A stretch of 64,000 bases of DNA from the NCBI GenBank assembly GCA_018398815.1, contig CM031614.1, positions 47,728,681 to 47,792,680 on the forward strand. The letters run 5' to 3'. The notes under the pieces were generated by a model that was not told the DNA's origin, did no database searches, and saw only the letters and a program-made list of their open reading frames with translations. Of the stretch, positions 43,600-56,405 are shown piece after piece; within the stretch, counting starts at the first letter, position 1, and the number at the start of each line of letters is the position of its first letter. The translations under genes were made by a program, and so were the position numbers. This DNA is from Conus ventricosus (Eukaryota > Mollusca > Gastropoda > Neogastropoda > Conidae).

Positions 43600-45457
43600 C
43601 GTTTTCCCAGAAGCTTGTCAAGAAGAAACGGCCTTCTGGTGAAAGGTCAGTGTGGTTTCCGCAAACATCGAACTACAGTTGACCATTTGATCCGTCTGGA
43701 ATCTACATTTCGGAACGCCTTTCTAAACAAACAACATGCAGTGGCAATTTCCTTCGACTTGGAGAAGGCCTACGATACCACCTGGAGATCTGGATACTTC
43801 ATGGTCTCATGATCTTGGTTTTCGGGGTCATCTTCCACTTTTTATTCAAAATGTTTTGGCAGAATGACAGTTTCAGGTCCGGGCTGGCACCACTCTCTCT
43901 GATGTTCATGAGCAGGAATTGGCTGTTCCACAAGGGAGCATACTGTCTCCTGCCCTCTTTAGCATCAAGATCAACAACATTATCAAGTCAGTTCAACAGG
44001 GTTCAGACTGTTCATTGTTTGTGGATGATTTTGCTGTTTATGCATCTGGAAGCCTGTACCCGAGTATCCAGCGCAGGCTCCAGCTTTGTGTGGATAAAAT
44101 TCATCATTGGGCAGATGAAAATGGCTTCACTTTTTCTGCTACAAAGACACAGTGCATTCACTTTCATAATTTTCGTCAGTTTTTCGCAGATCCTGAAATT
44201 CAAATAGGGAAATCTCACATTCCAGCTGTCAAAGAGGCCAAATTCCTAGGAGTTATTTTTGACCGAAAATTCAACTTTCTCAGCCACATTAAAAACCTCA
44301 AAACTTCTTGCCAGAAAGCTCTGAATATTCTGCGGGTCGTAGCACACACTGACTGGGGCGCTGATAAGAAAACTTTGCTGCACCTCTACAGAGCCTTGGT
44401 CCGTTCCAAACTGGACTATGGTTGTGCTGTGTACGGCTCTGCAAGACCGTCTTACCTAAAACTCTTGGACCCTATCCACCATCAAGGGCTTCATCTCAGT
44501 CTTGGAGCATTCTGCACCACCCCTGTGTACAGCCTGTACGCGGAGGAAGGGTAACACTCACTGTCCAACTGCAGGCTGAAACTATCTTTGAATTACTTTA
44601 TCAGACTGTTCTCTGAACCAGAAAACCCTGCCTATGACTGTGTCTTTGATCCTCAGTTTAAAAGTAAATTCGAAAACAACCCTAACTGTATTCCGCCGTT
44701 TGGTCTTCGTGCAGCTCATGAGCAGAATGCAGGTCCAGACCTAGGAGTTGTGTCTGATTTTTCCAAGTTTCCAGATAAGCCTCCATGGACCTTTTCCACA
44801 CCAGAGATTCGTTTTGACCTTGCAGCTTTTCGCAAAGAATCTACCAGCTCTCTGGCATACAAGGCATTGGATGCCGATCTCTGTTTGAAATTCCCGTCAT
44901 GTCAGAAAATTTTCACTGATGGTTTCAAGTCTGAAGATGGAGTGGCCTGTGCAGCCTATTGCCCTGGTGCTCCTTCTTAAATACTGTTAGAACATATTTC
45001 TTCAGATGCTTCAGTTTACTCTGCTGAACTTACAGCTCTGGTTCTGGCGCTGAGGATAATCTCACAATCTATGAAGAGGGACTTTCTGGTTCTGTCAGAT
45101 TCGCTGTCAGCTTTGGAGGCCATAGCTGGCCGCAATGTCCATCATCCCGAACTTCTCCACTTTTTTTAATACTTTTTACCAGGTTGAAAGTGGAGGGTTA
45201 CAACATTGTTCTGGCTTGGGTTCTGGGTCATGTTGGCATCAGAGGGAATGAAATGGCTGATCACCTGGCTTAAATGCCACAACAGGAAAATTGTCCAATA
45301 TATAAATCCCCTGCTCAGCTCTGAAACCAAAAATTAATGATTATGTCAGAGACCTCTGGCAGGAGGATTGGAATACACAGACGGATAACAAACTCTTTCA
45401 GATCCGTCCAAACCTAAAGGAGTTCCTCTCATCTATGTCTGGTGGTCTCAAAGTGTA
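43600..45457 (+). mobile_element. second, decayed copy of the same LINE, with RT core
   Basis: Over its shared part it matches the 37847-39572 copy closely (for example 'SCQKALNILRVVAHTDWGAD'), but begins further 5'. It includes 'GFRKHRTTVDHLIRLE', the polymerase motifs 'SFDLEKAYDTTW', 'VPQGSILSPALFSIKINNI' and 'LFVDDFAVYASG' (FVDD catalytic box), then the RNase H region. Stop codons (for example near 44553 and 44978) and frameshifts make it inactive. The 3' end is lost: homology stops at about 45450, in a 25-bp tandem repeat. Sense orientation to the host gene. Confidence 0.92.
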
Positions 45458-45532
45458 AGGGAGGGCTACAATCTAAAGTGTAAGGGAGGGCTACAATCTA
45501 AAGTGTAAGGGAGGGCTACAATCTAAAGTGTA
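45450..45532 (+). repeat. 25-bp tandem repeat at the broken LINE end
   Basis: Three exact copies of a 25-bp unit ('AAAGTGTAAGGGAGGGCTAC' plus AATCT) and the start of a fourth. The array begins exactly where LINE homology ends. Confidence 0.92.
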
Positions 45533-46707
45533 TCTGCATAATACAGGTAAAACTTACAGTCTTGGTTGCAATTTTGAACTAAGCAAACATTGGCTTCTGT
45601 TGCCTCTCTGTAAATCTTAACGCTGAGCACTGGAAAAGTGAGGTGCACTTCTGTGTCTCACTTACATGATCACTGAACATTAAAAAGTGCAGAGGGGATG
45701 TCGCAAAACCATTGTGGCATAAGGTTAACAGCACATTTCCGCAAAGAGTTTGATTAAAAAAAAATGTTACCAAATTATTGGTCGGAATGTGTATTTACTG
45801 AACCCTAAAAGACAGACAGAAATACAAGAGAAAAAATATCATCTGAAACTTGAAATGTTTAGCAAAAGGGAATGTAAACGAAAGGCCTCATCCACAAAAA
45901 AGCAGAACGATTTCAAATGACCCAGGAATGAACACTGATGCCTTTTGGACTGTGGGTGAGTCACCACTATAGAGCACTTTAATTGCCATCGACAGAGCTG
46001 CCCCAAGTGCGACCTATGGGAGGAAACCATTGGCCCAGACCTCCTGTGTGCCTCTGCTAGCAGACCTGTTATCATGCTATCCACAGTACTCTGGGGTGAT
46101 GAGGAAGGGGGGGGGGGGGGGGGGGGGGGGAGTAGTATGAAACACAAGGGCATGAGGATGACTGGATGAGCCACTGTGACATCAACATTTATGACAGTAA
46201 GACATTTAGAAGTTTTCAAAGACTGATGTGAGTTGAGGACTGGTATTCTGCTGAGTCGTAACAAAGGGCCAAATAGTATCTAGGGCAAGAGAAGTCTAGG
46301 ATAGATTTCTTAGGTGCAATCATCCAGTAGTTGAAGAGAGTCACCAGCCCACTGTTGCAGTAATGTTCCTAAAAGCCACATTGTACTACAGCCTGAAGTT
46401 TTGGGTTTCAGGGTTTGGTGTTTGGAAGAATGTTTTGACCCATAGCAGAGTAGGCATGGACTATTACATAGTGACCATAAACTTCAGTAGTGGTTGATTT
46501 TTCTGGTTGAAAAAAAATCGTTGTGTAGGCTTTGTTGCATTTACAGTACATCTGAAAGCAGTTTCTTTTTTGACTGCATACTGTGTGTGTTTTTTTGTGT
46601 TTTTTTGTTGTTGTAAGCCTTTGTTGCTTATCATATAACTAAGAACTGATGCTACCTTTGTTGTTATTTCATCCATATCGTAACTGTAATCATTAACTCT
46701 GTTCCAG
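45533..46707 (+). other. intron, 3' part with 24-base poly-G
   Basis: Poly-G at 46107-46130. No exon or other element recognised. Confidence 0.65.
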
Positions 46708-46732
46708 ACTGCAGAGGCACAGAAGACGACAC
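46708..46732 (+). CDS. twitchin-like 25-bp micro-exon (linker)
   Basis: Acceptor CTCTGTTCCAG, donor CAC|GTGAGT; in phase 0, out phase 1, matching both neighbours. Encodes T-A-E-A-Q-K-T-T, continuing the Lys/Gln-rich linker into 'PQKQPEPAKP' of the next exon. Confidence 0.78.
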
Positions 46733-47984
46733 GTGAGTCATTTCTGTAGCTAGATGTTTGAAGACCTGTTGTGGAATAGACCAGTGCCAGAACTGTGTGG
46801 TGGAAAGAGTGTGGTCCCTTTGTTCCATTACTTCCCCTGTCCTAGCCTCTTTCTTGGCTAGCTTCCCTCAGTTTATCTGTCAGTATTTTTGGAGAAGATG
46901 GTTGTGTTATTGTTGAAGAGTCCTGATTGAACAATGTCTCTGTATCAGAATAGCTTTATACTATGATGATCCAGCTACTGTTGGCTTACCAGTATGTTAA
47001 AAGATGAATCTATATTAAGGAGAAATGATGATTTGGGGAGCATAGGTTAAAAATAAGACATCTGTAAAGATATTGATCATGGCAATTAAGTTACTGAAAA
47101 TGAAATAAAATTCACATAAATAACTCCAACAGGCAAGAGCTGGGACGTGTAGGTTGTCCATATAAATGATTCAATATATAACCATTCTTTGGATAACCTC
47201 GACGGTCATTTGATTTATAGACATCAGTTGAATTGAATGGAATCACAGTATTTCAGGTTGATTGACTACAGAAAGTGGGTAATTGTGTTCCTTTGATAGA
47301 CATCCTAATGACAAAACAGTTTCTGTTGTGATTTATTCTGCTAGTTGGAGAACTCAACATAGTGAAGAAATACTCAACTTGTTTGTTAGGGACAGGTATG
47401 TGTTTTAAAAAGATGAGGAAGTAAGTGTCAGGTGCTGAGTAGGGTTTATTTTGGGTTTTCAGTTTGCATTATCTTGTTTTCAAATGTAATGTGGTTGTAT
47501 TGCTCATATGCTTTGTAATGTTCAATATTGTTCTGATGCAAATTTGTCGGTCCATTTCCCAACCATGATTTATCAATATGTAGTGTTTGACCCGTTCAGT
47601 TCGTTTTATTCTGTATGAATATATGTTTGTAGTTTTGATTTCATTCATGTACCTTTTCCCCATTTTTCCCTTCTACATTTTTTTTTAAACTTGCATTTTT
47701 CACCTGTAATGTGCATGTTGTCTCATAGTCAAACCAGTACTAGTTTGTATGAAATTCAAAGCTGTATTTCTTTTTTGCATTTCAGAAGTAATGCACGCAA
47801 CCTCAGAACACTCATTACAGAATCCCTTGTAGCTGTAGAGATCAATTAAATGTCAGTGTAGATGTCCCTGAAATGTTTGAAAATACCCAGGGCCTGTTTT
47901 CAGGTTTTTTTTTCTCCCATAAATGCTGTAGCATTCCTCGTGTGTTGCTCAGTCCCCACCCTCCCCTCTTTCTTCCCCTTCCAG
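46733..47984 (+). other. intron, no notable element
   Basis: AT-rich, ending in a good polypyrimidine tract (CCTCCCCTCTTTCTTCCCC) before CAG. Confidence 0.65.
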
Positions 47985-48431
47985 CCCAGAAGCAGCCCGA
48001 ACCAGCCAAGCCAGTAGAGGATGCCATGAAGAAAGGACAAGCCAAACCCAAAGAGGAATCGGCGCCTGCTAAAAAGAATGAACCAGCTGCTCAGAAGAAA
48101 GAAGATGCTAAAGCTCCACCTCCTGCCATAGTAGTTGATGATGAAGACAAGAAAGAAGACAAAAAATCAAAAGGTAATCCCCATAACCCTGGCAACCCAG
48201 GCAGAAACCCCGGTAATCCAGCAAGCCCCGGCAAGAGCCCAGATGCAGCCAGGAAAAACCCTGGTAACCCAGGAAGCCCTGGGAAGAAGGGGAACCCCAA
48301 AGAACGTTCCTCCTCCCCAGAGGACACTGTTGTCAATGGGGACAACAGAAAAAGCAAGGACAAAAACCGCTCCATGCCTAAAGGCAAGCAAAAACCATAC
48401 ACCAAAGCTCCCACCACCATCTTGGAAGAAG
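47985..48431 (+). CDS. twitchin-like large linker exon (Lys/Pro/Glu then Asn-Pro-Gly rich)
   Basis: Acceptor CCCTTCCAG, donor GAAG|GTAAGT; in and out phase 1; 447 bp, 149 codons. The first ~62 codons are a charged, PEVK-like stretch ('QKQPEPAKPVEDAMKKGQAK', 'KEDAKAPPPAIVVDDEDKKE'). The last ~86 are low-complexity with repeated N-P-G ('NPGNPGRNPGNPASPGKSP', 'NPGNPGSPGKKGNPKERSSS'), then 'NRSMPKGKQKPYTKAPTTIL'. Predicted disordered: an elastic or regulatory spacer. Ser residues after basic residues ('KERSSSP', 'KNRSMP') could be kinase sites. In molluscan twitchin, phosphorylation of an N-terminal inter-Ig linker controls the catch state, so this is a candidate for that role by analogy only. 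An in-phase alternative donor lies at 48174. Confidence 0.88.
48174..48179 (+). promoter_or_regulatory. possible alternative splice donor inside the linker exon
   Basis: AAAAG|GTAATC. Using it would end the exon at 48173 in phase 1, the same phase as the normal end at 48431. It would remove 86 codons, exactly the Asn-Pro-Gly-rich half, without a frame change. Confidence 0.4.
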
Positions 48432-50639
48432 GTAAGTTCCTAGGGCAGTAGAGCGTACCTAGACTAGGCCACTAGCTGCACACTAACCGCATTAATCGCT
48501 GACTGACTTGCTTGCAAACCTGCGCACACCAGTGTACCATGACAAGGTATGTACTGTACTGTATGTGTCATGTCTTGAGGCTTCCGTTAAACCTGGGCCT
48601 GACAGTCTGTGGGCAGTTTTGTCTTTCCCTGCTTTGTCGGCAGGACTGTGTCAAGTTTATGTGGAAACAGCGCTTGTTCTCCACAGTCTTTCTATGTTGT
48701 CACGGCGCTTTTTGTTTGGTAGCGCGAAGCATACAGGGTGTGTGCTGAAATCGCTGTGTTTTTCACTGTTGTACAATTTTGTAAACTGTGCAGGCTGTCT
48801 TTCTGCATTGTTTGTGTGTACATTGTTTGCTGAAGCCTCAAGCTTTGCACGGAGAGACACCAGATACTGAACAGTGAAAAAATAGTCTGGACAGAAAATC
48901 TCCTTATATGTTTATCTATATTATAATGCCTTTCACTGAATTGTTTAAGGGAGAAGGAATCCAGTCAAAGGATGAAATCATTACTTACAGTCTTGTGAAA
49001 AGAAAACTAAAAGGTTTTCATGAGAGGAAACTGTATTTGGAATTTCAATTTTATGATCATTTGAAACACAAACTCTGAGAAATCAACACTCATGCCGAAA
49101 TGTAATTATTATTGTTAATGACTGTTTTTCTGTTTTGATTTAAAAAGTGATGGCATAAAAAACTGCGGTTATCTCATCTGCAGTGTAAATGTAAGATACA
49201 GAAACCAAGGGTGGTACTGCAGTTAACATGACGTGGCTTTCATGACTTTCATGTAGAAAATACCTATTAAGACAAACACCACACTGAATGAGAACTCCGG
49301 TGTGAATGTTTGTTTAGTTACTGCATGATAATATTGCTGACCAAATCTGGTGTCTCTCTGCCTGCAGTGATACATGTAGAATGAAGCTGAACCAGGTTCT
49401 GGCTTGTAGTGGGCAGTTCAGAAGATGTAGACCTCCCACACAACACATTCTGATCCATGGGGTGTCCCTGTCTCTTAGCGCATAGCCCTGCCTGCAAGAA
49501 AATCAGTGATCAGAAAGTTGTTAGATTCTTTTGATTGTGGTGAATGTCTTGTGTGGAGGTCTGTGTAGGGTATCTGCACTGTGACTATCTGTTCAATCTC
49601 TAATGTGGTTGTGAACATGACTGACCAATGGCTGACGGCCACATTATTGTAGCGCACACTGACAAGAAACTGTTCCGTGATGTGCTAACTAGACCCCGTT
49701 CATGCTCCTCTCAAACCAGTACTGTTCTTTTGCCAATGGATGAACTGGTTGATAACCAATGACCAATTCCTAGTCTGTAACTAATATAGATCTCATTAAT
49801 CTTTGGCTCGCCACTATTGTGTGGCACAAGTAGAGTCTAAGTTAAACCATTGTCACCTCCCCCTGCCCATAGAAGAGAAATTTGCTGTCCTCTGAACTGA
49901 ACAATTGAATCTCTTGCATTGATTTGAATTCCTACTCCTAATCTGTTCCTAACAAATGTAGTACATATCAGTATTGAAAAGTAGATCCTATTTGTAGCCA
50001 TTGCCCAGATCTGAAACTGACGATTGATGTTCAAAAACAATAATACAGTAATGCAAAGCATTAGCCAGATACGTTTTCTCCCTAAATAAAGGATGCACCA
50101 ATATTTTTTCCTGGCGCTTTTATGTCGGTCTTTCAGATGATTTCCTGGAATACAGGTTTTGTGATCTGTCATTCTGGAACAATGATTTTGCAAAACTGGG
50201 AGAAAAGTGAACATTTCCTTATGTTTCATAAATTATGTAGAATAATAGTTTCTCCCTCTGTTTCTGTCTCTGTGTCTCTTGTCTGTCATGCAATCTGTCT
50301 CATTCTGTCTCAGTTTTTCGTCTTATCTTGGCTCATTGAGCAGTAAAGATAATGAAATTGCAGGAGCGGTCTGTTCCATTATTATGAAAGGGGATAGCAG
50401 GAATGGCATGAAGAGGGCGAGAGAGAGAGAGACTTGACACTTGACACTTTGATATTTTATTGTTATAACCGAAAGGTGAGAGAGAGGGAGAAAGAGATTG
50501 ATATTATGCAAAAATCATGAAAACTGACAATGAGACAAGTCAGCCAGATACAACAAAGTGCGTGTTACTCAAGAGATGATTTTTTTTTCATGACATCATT
50601 GATTTGGATGATTGGTGGGCCAGTCATCATGACGGTAGC
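48432..50639 (+). other. large intron, 5' part
   Basis: No element recognised. A 14-bp micro-exon candidate at 48533-48546 was considered and set aside (see rejected list). Confidence 0.5.
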
Positions 50640-50699
50640 TCCAGAAGGTTTGCAAGATGCTTTCCAAATATAAGGAGTAAGATTTGTTTCATCTTGATG

Positions 50700-51610
50700 C
50701 TGAGAGTACACCAAGGGTTAAACACATGTGGCTTAGACCTCATGGACGCAAATAAAAATGTCAAGGAATGTCCGACAAAATGTACGACGTCATCACTCAG
50801 GACAGCCGTTCCGAAGAGTGTGCTACACTACAGTGGCACTGCAGACCATCATGCAATAACGTGGCAGAAAAGTTCTCTAACATACTAAAAAGTGTTCAAG
50901 AACAGGTCAACAGGTCACACAGGAGATGAACGAAATGAAGGAAAAAGTAGAACGGATCGAAGACGGACACTTCACAGACAAAATGATAGAGAAAATCAGG
51001 AGCCTGGACATCAAACAAGACACTGACACAGCAACAACAGCGACAGTGGACAAAGAGGAGGTAAAGAAAATGATCAGTGAATCTTCCAAAGAGAACATTG
51101 CCGAAACGCAAGACAGGACAAGAAGAAGCAAGAGTCTCCTGATCTTTGGAATGGAAGAACCCAAAAGCACGGAGAAGGAGACCCAACAGAAAGAAGATGA
51201 ACAAAAGACAAGCATACTACTTAAAGAGATCAGTACGGAGACCCAGCCCATTCAGATCCGCAGACTGGGTAACTATAATAAAGTCAGACCAGTCAGGCTG
51301 TCCTTCAGTACCCAGGCAGACAGAGACACCACAATCCAATGCTTCAGGATAGCAAAGAAAGCTCAGGTGACCAACAAGAACAAGACCACACCAAACCCTC
51401 TGGAGAAACTGGGCACGAGGAGGGACATGGCCCCAACAGAGAGAGGTGAGGAAACAGCCCTGCTCTTTGAGCTCAGAACGAAACAAGAAGACTCCCAAGA
51501 AATCGGGGGACGAAGCAGCCCACTGGATACAACGAAATGCCAAGTCATCAAATGTGGGCAAGTACCCAGACAAGCAGATATTTCAGTATTCTGACATTAA
51601 AGAAATGAAT
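50700..51610 (+). mobile_element. LINE ORF1 fragment
   Basis: The + strand frame 50926-51594 encodes a coiled-coil-like start ('EKVERIEDGHFTDKMIEKIR'), then 'RRSKSLLIFGMEEPKS', then 'IQIRRLGNYNKVRPVRLSFS' and 'RDMAPTERGEETALLFELRT'. After a frameshift near 51500 it continues 'AAHWIQRNAKSSNVGKYPDK'. This is the order of ORF1 nucleic-acid-binding proteins of non-LTR elements. Just upstream a broken frame reads 'LQWHCRPSCNNVAEKF', like the end of the PHD-type zinc finger that such ORF1 proteins often carry. No ORF2 follows, so this is an unusual 5'-side fragment. Confidence 0.72.
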
Positions 51611-54600
51611 CCATTTGGGAAAAAAATGGCTGTGATTTTTTATCATTTAGGAACATATAACAAATCTCTTGGAATTACGTGGACAACAAATACAGTCTTT
51701 CAAAATGAAAAAGTGTCTGCAAAAAGCATGACAGTGTATCTGTTTAAGATGAGATTTGAAACCACTATTGACCTAGAATCAAAGATGTTAAGATGTTCAC
51801 TTCACTTTTATAGCCTGTTTGACTTTAAAGGCTATAAACAGAGCTGAAGAAGATACAATCATCAAATTGTCAGTGCAAATATTCCAACTGTGGAACATGG
51901 TTAAGGGAAACACAGGTCCCTATGAATCACTGAAAAATATGAATATATAAAAAGAAAGTAATATGCAATTGTACATATAATCCCATGAATGATTAGGGAA
52001 TGTTGGAAACTGAGGAAAGAACTTTTACTAAAGAAGTTAAAGGATGGGTCTCGGGGACACATTTCATGACTTTGTGAATGACCTGTAGCAAAAGTACTAT
52101 ATATGTACTCTGATATGATTAAGTAGTAGAAAATAGAATACGGCATGATTTGCTTTACTTATGGGAGGATAGATAACTGTATCATATCATCAGCCAAGAA
52201 AACTAATGTATGAAAGCATTAAATATCAAAGAAAATATAGACATAATTTTAGCCTTACAAGCACATGCAGTTGGAATTTTTAAAGTTCAATAACTTCACA
52301 AATGGAAAATATGCAGCTTAGAAAGTGACTCAGTCCTTTTTGATGATGGAATTCAAGCATTTACAAGAGAACATTATCCTGCTTTCTTTTAACATAAATT
52401 TCTCATTATTCTAACCCTATACAAGTGTTCAGAATAACGCAAACATATCATTGTCATGCAAATGATACACATGTGACACAGTATGAATTCTGATACCACA
52501 AAGTGTCAGTGTTAGTATATAACAAAAACATGCAACAAATTCTGATGAGTGGTGTCTGCGTGTAGTTGCAAAATAATTGCACTGTTTTTTCTTTTTTTTT
52601 AAATTGCGTAACAGCCTGATCAGCAATAAACAGTTTAAGATGGATTCTTTTGGGCATTGGGCCCATAGATGGTGTCAGTACAATAGTAGAATAGAAATTT
52701 GGTATGTTTTGTAATCATCTGTGCATGTTTTCTGATTGCATTTTAGAAGTCTTTTGTCTTCCCATCATAAATAATTTATCCTTGACACTTCAATTTTACA
52801 ACATAAGTTGGAAAGCGACAAATGCAATACAATGTAAACTGGCTGATCAGTTCAGAATCAGAATGAGATAGTGGACCAAACTAACGTTCTCAGCTCATTC
52901 ATATACCAAGATTTTTCTAAACATGTAAGTAAATGTCAGAAATGTCCAAGCATGCTAAAATGCCTTGAATCATTTGTTTTTGTTGTGTTGTCGGTAGCAT
53001 TCAAAATGAAGAATGATCCCCAAAAAACCTCTCATATAACATTGTGCCAATCCCGCTGAGACGAAGATACTTCCCACTCATGTTCCATAATGCCTGTAAG
53101 TTATCTACCAAAACACACAAGTCTTCAAAGCTTCGCCTGGTTTCTTTCAAATGCTTCCCAATAGAGAAAAAAAAAAGTATCAAAAAGGTTCTAGATCTAC
53201 TGGAAACATAATATATTGACTTCTCTTCTTTGTTCTTCCTAACAATGGCTCTTACCTTGCCTCTACTATTCATACATCTTTAGGAAGAATTAAAACTCTT
53301 TAGCTTTTTGTTTTTCTATTATATTTCTAGTCATTCTCAATACATTGATGGTGGAACTGGAAAAATGAGACTATCAACTTCTCCGGTCTGTCTTCTTCAG
53401 TTATCAGTCATGTATTAATAACAAGTGGCTAGATAATATCAATTGGTGAGAAAAAAAAAGCTATCACCTTCTCCTGTTTGTTTGCTTCAGCTATTAGTCT
53501 GGTCTTAATAACAAATACCTGTACCTTGACAGCAAAACTGGTAGAGAACCAAACTGTCAGCTTATCCTCTATGTTGTCTTCAGCTGTCACTCACTCTTCA
53601 TAACACTCTTGATAACAGCTCCTCTTACCACCATTAAACTGCTCATAGTTCCCAGCCCCTCTTTTCATTCTAGATATTGTGACGGTATTTGTGTAAACTT
53701 GGTGCATCCTTTTTAGCTTTCAATAACACTATCGTGATTAAACTGCATCTAAAATGTGCATTGCAGTGCACTGTATCTAACCAGTTAATAATGAATTGTA
53801 CATTCATTTCTAATGTGAACATTTTTTTTGTAATTAACAGTACATGTAATTAGCTGTAGAGATAAATCATGATTCAATTTTGTTCCTTATTGAATAAGAA
53901 TGACGGTCATTAGTTCATACTTGATGGTATCAGAGATCAGAATGATTTCCCCACATAATCCATTTGCGTTGTCTTAGAATTGGATCACTGTTAGTTTTAC
54001 TTTCAATGACGATGTTCCAGCTAAATTTCAGCATAATCCATTTACGTTGTTGTACAGTTAGATCACTTTTAAAAGTTCTACTTCTAATGTCAGTGTTCCG
54101 TTTTCTTTTAAAAAGTCTTTCATATTCTAATTTTAATATTTCTTAGTAATGTCTGATTTCTTAGCCCTGACAACCTGTTTAAGTTGGATGATAATTCAGA
54201 GTGCCGAAAAACACGAGAATTTGTTCTAAATTAAAACAGCCAGAGCAGAGTAGTCTTTCCTGTTGTAATATGTCTCTAGAGGATGAGAAAAGAGTTGTGT
54301 AACAGATCTTACTGTTGATTCTTTTCTTTGATGACTGGTTTACACCACAGTAGAGAGCGCAGTGCATGGGTTAGGAAATGACTTCATGCAAAATCCATGA
54401 CATATATGTGAGGATCTTTCACTGTGTGCAGATACTAATCTGTCCCTTTAGGGATGTAAGAGTGACTTGAGGAGCCAGCCATGTACAGGGGGTAGCGTGG
54501 TCATCTTGATCATTGATGACGATCAATGGAATTACGGATTAGTTTGTTCCATGTCTCATATATGTTGTGAGCCCTTCATACAGCAACAGTTGGATATGTA

Positions 54601-54656
54601 AAGTATGTATTGGCAAAAGAAGAGACAAGCATGAATTACCATGTGCTCTCATACTT
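51611..54656 (+). other. large intron, middle part
   Basis: AT-rich. Loosely repeated phrases near 53360-53640 (for example 'TATCAACTTCTCC', 'CTATCACCTTCTCC') and 53945-54060 ('CATAATCCATTTGCGTTGT', 'CATAATCCATTTACGTTGT') suggest old tandem duplications. No exon found. Confidence 0.5.
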
Positions 54657-56333
54657 CTGATTATCAGTAAACAAGTGGGGTATGTTTTGCTCCCATAAGG
54701 AAACCTAACACAGAGTAACTTTTATTCAAGACTGGCACAGCCTTTTAAACTTGAATAAAGTCAGACAAATACATAGATGAACAATCTAATAGTGGGGGAA
54801 AAACAAGCGCAGGCCAACAACTGAACTGTCTTCATAGTAATGACCTGGCAAAGATTTGGACTTAAGGAGAGGAGGGGAGAGGGGAGTTTGAAGATGGAGA
54901 AACTGGGAACATGAAATTAAAAAAAAACAAAAAAAAACAATGTTACAGATATGAAAACTCTTCACTAGCTGCATAAGGGAACCATCGCAATCCCTTTTGA
55001 AGGCAGATATATTTGTATTGCCTGCTCCAAGGCCTTTCGCCCGCTGGGTCGGGACTCATCAGGGAGACACGGCTGGTTGTGTCTGCGCTCCCGGCGTCAA
55101 ATAGAGACACACCACAGTCCATAATACTGTGGTGTTCTCACCACCATGGGTGCAAAAAAGAATCCAATAGCACCCCCAAAGCAGCCAGCGAAGAGTAGTA
55201 AATGCAACCAAACGAAAGTGTGGGGAGGAAAAAAGTTGCTGTAAAACTAAAGACATTATGCAAATAATATAAATTTACTACTCTTCGCTGGCTCCTTAAG
55301 TCCAAATCTTTGCCAGGTCATTACTATGAAGACAGTTCAGTTGTTGGCCTGTGCTTGTTTTTCCCCCACTATTAGATTGTTCGTCTATGTATTTGTCTGA
55401 CTTTATTCAAGTTTAAAAGGCTGTGCCAGTCTTGAATAAAAGTTACTCTGTGTTAGGTTTCCTTATGGGAGCAAAACATACCCCACTTGTTTACTGTTTA
55501 TCGTTTACTGTTCCCTACCTCATTTCATTTCCGATTTTGCTTTGATTAAATTGAGGTTATTTGTATTTGTTTCTGTCCGTCTATGTGTTTGTCTTTTGAT
55601 CTCCCTTGCATCTTTGGGTGGATCCTCAGGCGTAGGCTCAAAGACTGTCCCCTACATTTTATATTATTTGCATAATGTCTTTAGTTTTACAGCAACTTTT
55701 TTCCTCCCCACACTTTCGTTTGGTTGCATTTACTACTCTTCACTGGCTGCTTTGGGGGTGCTATTGGATTCTTTTTTGCACCCATGTGGTGAGAACACCA
55801 CAGTATTATGGACTGTGGTGTGTCTCTATTTGACGCCGGGAGCGCAGACACAACCAGCTGTGTTTCCCTGATGAGTCCCGACCCAGCGGGCGAAAGGCCT
55901 CGGAGCAGGCAATACAAATATATCTGCCTTCAAAAGGGATTGCGATGGTTCCCTTATGCAGCTAGTGAAGAGTTTTCATATCTGTAACATTGTTTTTTTT
56001 AAATTTCATGTTCCCAGTTTCTCCATCTTCAAACTCCCCTCTCCCCTCCCCTCCTTAAGTCCAAATCTTTGCCAGGTCATTACTATGAAGACAGTTCAGT
56101 TGTTGGCCTGTGCTTGTTTTTCCCCCACTATTAGATTGTTCGTCTATGTATTTGTCTTCTTCTTTCTTTGAGTGTCCACCTTCATCGAGTCTGACTTTAT
56201 TCAAGTTTAAAAGGCTGTGTCAGTCTTGAATAGAAAATTACTCTGTGTTAGGTTTCCTTATGGGAGCAAAACATACCCCACTTGTTTACTGTTTATTTGT
56301 TTACTGTTCCCTACCTCATTTCATTTCCGATTC
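54657..56333. repeat. long imperfect palindrome (~0.62-kb arms) with a third partial copy in the spacer
   Basis: 54657-55270 is inverted relative to about 55655-56333 (landmarks: 'AGGCCTTTCGCCCGCTGGGT' at 55030, and its complement near 55885). The outer ~220 bp is present a third time in the spacer (55287-55505), in the same orientation as the right arm. Relative to the left arm, the right arm has a ~30-bp insertion (CTTCTTTCTTTGAGTGTCC...) and an extension near 56290. No transposase frame is visible; I read it as a foldback element or inverted duplication. Confidence 0.88.
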
Positions 56334-56366
56334 TGATTATCAGTCGAGGGTGTGTGTAAGTGTGCA

Positions 56367-56405
<39 letters not shown>

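Noticed and set aside
48533..48546. 14-bp micro-exon candidate (Y-H-D-K) with CACCAG acceptor and GTATGT donor
   Set aside because: Would end in phase 0 and break the phase-1 match between 48431 and 56824. The polypyrimidine tract is poor.
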